Shown: positions 62,764-64,000 of the stretch, in pieces
How positions within the stretch are numbered: position 1 is the first letter of the stretch
Layout: each line of letters starts with the position of its first letter
Assembly (NCBI RefSeq): GCF_036013935.1
Contig: NZ_CP107902.1
Span: forward strand, 4,373,001-4,437,000
Direction: 5' to 3'
DNA: 64,000 bases
Origin: Streptomyces sp. NBC_00461
GTDB lineage: Bacteria > Actinomycetota > Actinomycetes > Streptomycetales > Streptomycetaceae
Translations under genes and position numbers: made by a program
Notes under the pieces: generated by a model
What the model saw: only the letters and a program-made list of their open reading frames with translations
Told to the model about the DNA's origin: nothing
Databases searched by the model: none

Positions 62764-64000
62764 CGGATCACGCGAACATCACTCCCGTCGTCGTACGCCT
62801 GAAGCTCTCCCTGCTGCGCAACGGACTCAAGCAGTCCGGCGGACGGCGGGCCGCCTACGTGGTGTCGGCCGTCCTGGTCGTGCTCTTCGGGGCGCTGCAG
62901 TTGCTCGGGCTGATCGCGCTGCACGGGAACGACCATGCGCTGTCCGTGGTCGTGCTGCTGGTGGCCGTGCTGGCGCTGGGCTGGGCGGTGATGCCGCTGT
63001 TCTTCCCGGGCGGCGACGAGACGCTCGACCCGACGCGCCTCGTGATGCTGCCACTGCGGCCCCGGCCGCTGGTGCGGGCGCTGCTCGCGGCCTCCCTGGT
63101 GGGCATCGGACCGCTGTTCACGCTGCTCCTGCTGGCCGGTTCGGTGATCTCGGTCGCGCACGGCGGTGCTGCGTACGCCGTCGGTGTCGTCGCGGTCGTC
63201 CTGGCACTGCTGGTGTGCGTGGCCCTCGCACGCGCCGTCGCCGCCGCCAACATCCGGCTGCTGACCAGCCGCAAGGGCCGTGACCTCGCGGTGCTGAGCG
63301 GTCTGGTCGTCGCGATCGGGGCGCAGCTGGTCAACTTCGGGGCGCAGCACCTGGGTTCGTCCGGGCTCACGCAGCTGGACCCGGTGGCCGAGGTGCTGAA
63401 GTGGGTGCCGCCCGCGGCTGCGGTCGGCGCGGTGGAGTCGGTGAGCGAGGGGTCGTACGGTGCCGCCACCCTTCAACTCGCCCTGACTCTGGGTGCGTTG
63501 GTCCTGCTGCTCGCCGTGTGGTCGCGTCATCTGACCCGGCTGATGACCTCGCCCGACGGCTCCACGCTCCAGGCCGCCGAACCCACCGCCCGCGAACGGA
63601 CCTCCGGTGGCCTGACCCGTCTGCTGCCCGCCGGACGCACCGGTACGGTCATGGAGCGCAGCCTGCGCTACATCTGGCGCGACCCCAAGACCAAGGCCGC
63701 CTGGGTGACCTCGCTCGCCATCGGCCTGATCGTGCCGGTGTTCAACGCGCTGCAGGGCACCGGCTCGATCTACTTCGCCTGCTTCGCCGCCGGGATGCTC
63801 GGCATCCAGATGTACAACCAGTTCGGCCAGGACACCTCCGCGTTCTGGATGGTCGCCACGACCATCTCCTCCCCGCGCGACGCCTACGTCGAGCTGCGCG
63901 GCCGGGCCCTCGCCCTGCTGCTGATCACCTTGCCGTACGCCACCCTGGTCACCGTCGTGACGACCGCGATGCTCGGCGACTGGCCCCGCCTGCCCGAGGT
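62760..64000 (+). CDS. ABC transporter permease (3' end outside the window)
   Basis: The first 413 codons of a membrane protein from ATG 62760 are present, running off the right edge. Hydrophobic spans are visible from about residue 36 (YVVSAVLVVLFGALQLLGLIA) onward, at least eight in the part seen. It is partnered with the ATPase just upstream. Substrate unknown; possibly a drug or lipid exporter. Confidence 0.88.
   Translation, partial: MTDHANITPVVVRLKLSLLRNGLKQSGGRRAAYVVSAVLVVLFGALQLLGLIALHGNDHALSVVVLLVAVLALGWAVMPLFFPGGDETLDPTRLVMLPLRPRPLVRALLAASLVGIGPLFTLLLLAGSVISVAHGGAAYAVGVVAVVLALLVCVALARAVAAANIRLLTSRKGRDLAVLSGLVVAIGAQLVNFGAQHLGSSGLTQLDPVAEVLKWVPPAAAVGAVESVSEGSYGAATLQLALTLGALVLLLAVWSRHLTRLMTSPDGSTLQAAEPTARERTSGGLTRLLPAGRTGTVMERSLRYIWRDPKTKAAWVTSLAIGLIVPVFNALQGTGSIYFACFAAGMLGIQMYNQFGQDTSAFWMVATTISSPRDAYVELRGRALALLLITLPYATLVTVVTTAMLGDWPRLPE

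Noticed and set aside
1..64000. tRNA, rRNA, CRISPR array or complete insertion sequence
   Set aside because: None seen on reading both strands; no transposase or integrase motif was found apart from debris at 32.5-33.1 kb.

Overview
The window is high-GC actinobacterial chromosome, almost certainly Streptomyces. The evidence is the strong third-position GC bias, frequent GTG starts, an afsR-afsS-afsK antibiotic-regulation locus, SARP, DUF397, STAS and HATPase families, LAXTG sortase signals, a twin-arginine signal and a deazaflavin (F420)-type enzyme. There are about 60 protein genes. I saw no rRNA, tRNA, CRISPR array or intact insertion sequence.

Layout. 0-0.7 kb: 5' part of an amidohydrolase. 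0.9-13.1 kb: afsR and afsS, then an inserted acyl-CoA block (ligase, thiolase, DUF35 protein, crotonase), then a small secreted protein, afsK, a kbpA-like gene and a TetR gene. 13-20.4 kb: an Lrp/LysE exporter pair, an acyl-CoA dehydrogenase coupled to a deazaflavin oxidoreductase, a second thiolase-like gene, tandem DUF397 genes, a PNPOx-like protein, a VapBC-type pair and a GNAT. 20.7-28.6 kb: a secreted Scabin-like ADP-ribosyltransferase, a DoxX-DUF35-GNAT operon, two flavoproteins and a sortase-anchored glycine-rich protein. 28.8-35.5 kb: an NDP-forming acyl-CoA synthetase, a PaaG-like crotonase and a flavin reductase. These are followed by mobile-element debris, a surface alginate-lyase-like protein and a frameshifted copy of the flavin-reductase C-terminus. 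35.2-40.8 kb: a GntR trio, RibD-like, VOC, isochorismatase-like, MFS and GlxA-like genes. 40.7-51.3 kb: a second large acyl-CoA block (alcohol dehydrogenase, dehydrogenases, SDR, cyclase, amidohydrolase, ligase). 51.2-64 kb: housekeeping and regulation (EF-hand, STAS, ECF sigma/anti-sigma, purU, solute-binding lipoprotein, proline-rich membrane protein, TPR regulator, prim-pol-like protein, ABC exporter).

The most interesting feature is a dispersed regulon. Nearly every acyl-CoA or redox operon in the window carries a 15-bp palindrome, consensus CTGACGGNCCGTCAG, in its 5' region: eleven sites in eight intergenic regions. I saw none in front of the housekeeping or afs genes. The genes under it are amidohydrolases, CoA ligases, several acyl-CoA dehydrogenases, SCP-x/Ltp-like thiolases with DUF35 partners, atypical crotonases, SDR and ADH enzymes, a cyclase-family hydrolase, a flavin reductase and DoxX. 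They resemble side-chain degradation of a steroid, terpenoid or other branched or cyclic acid. No ring-cleavage genes are present, so the substrate is unknown. One arm of the regulon lies between afsS and afsK. A TetR-type repressor is likely; the only TetR gene in the window (12465) is a weak candidate.
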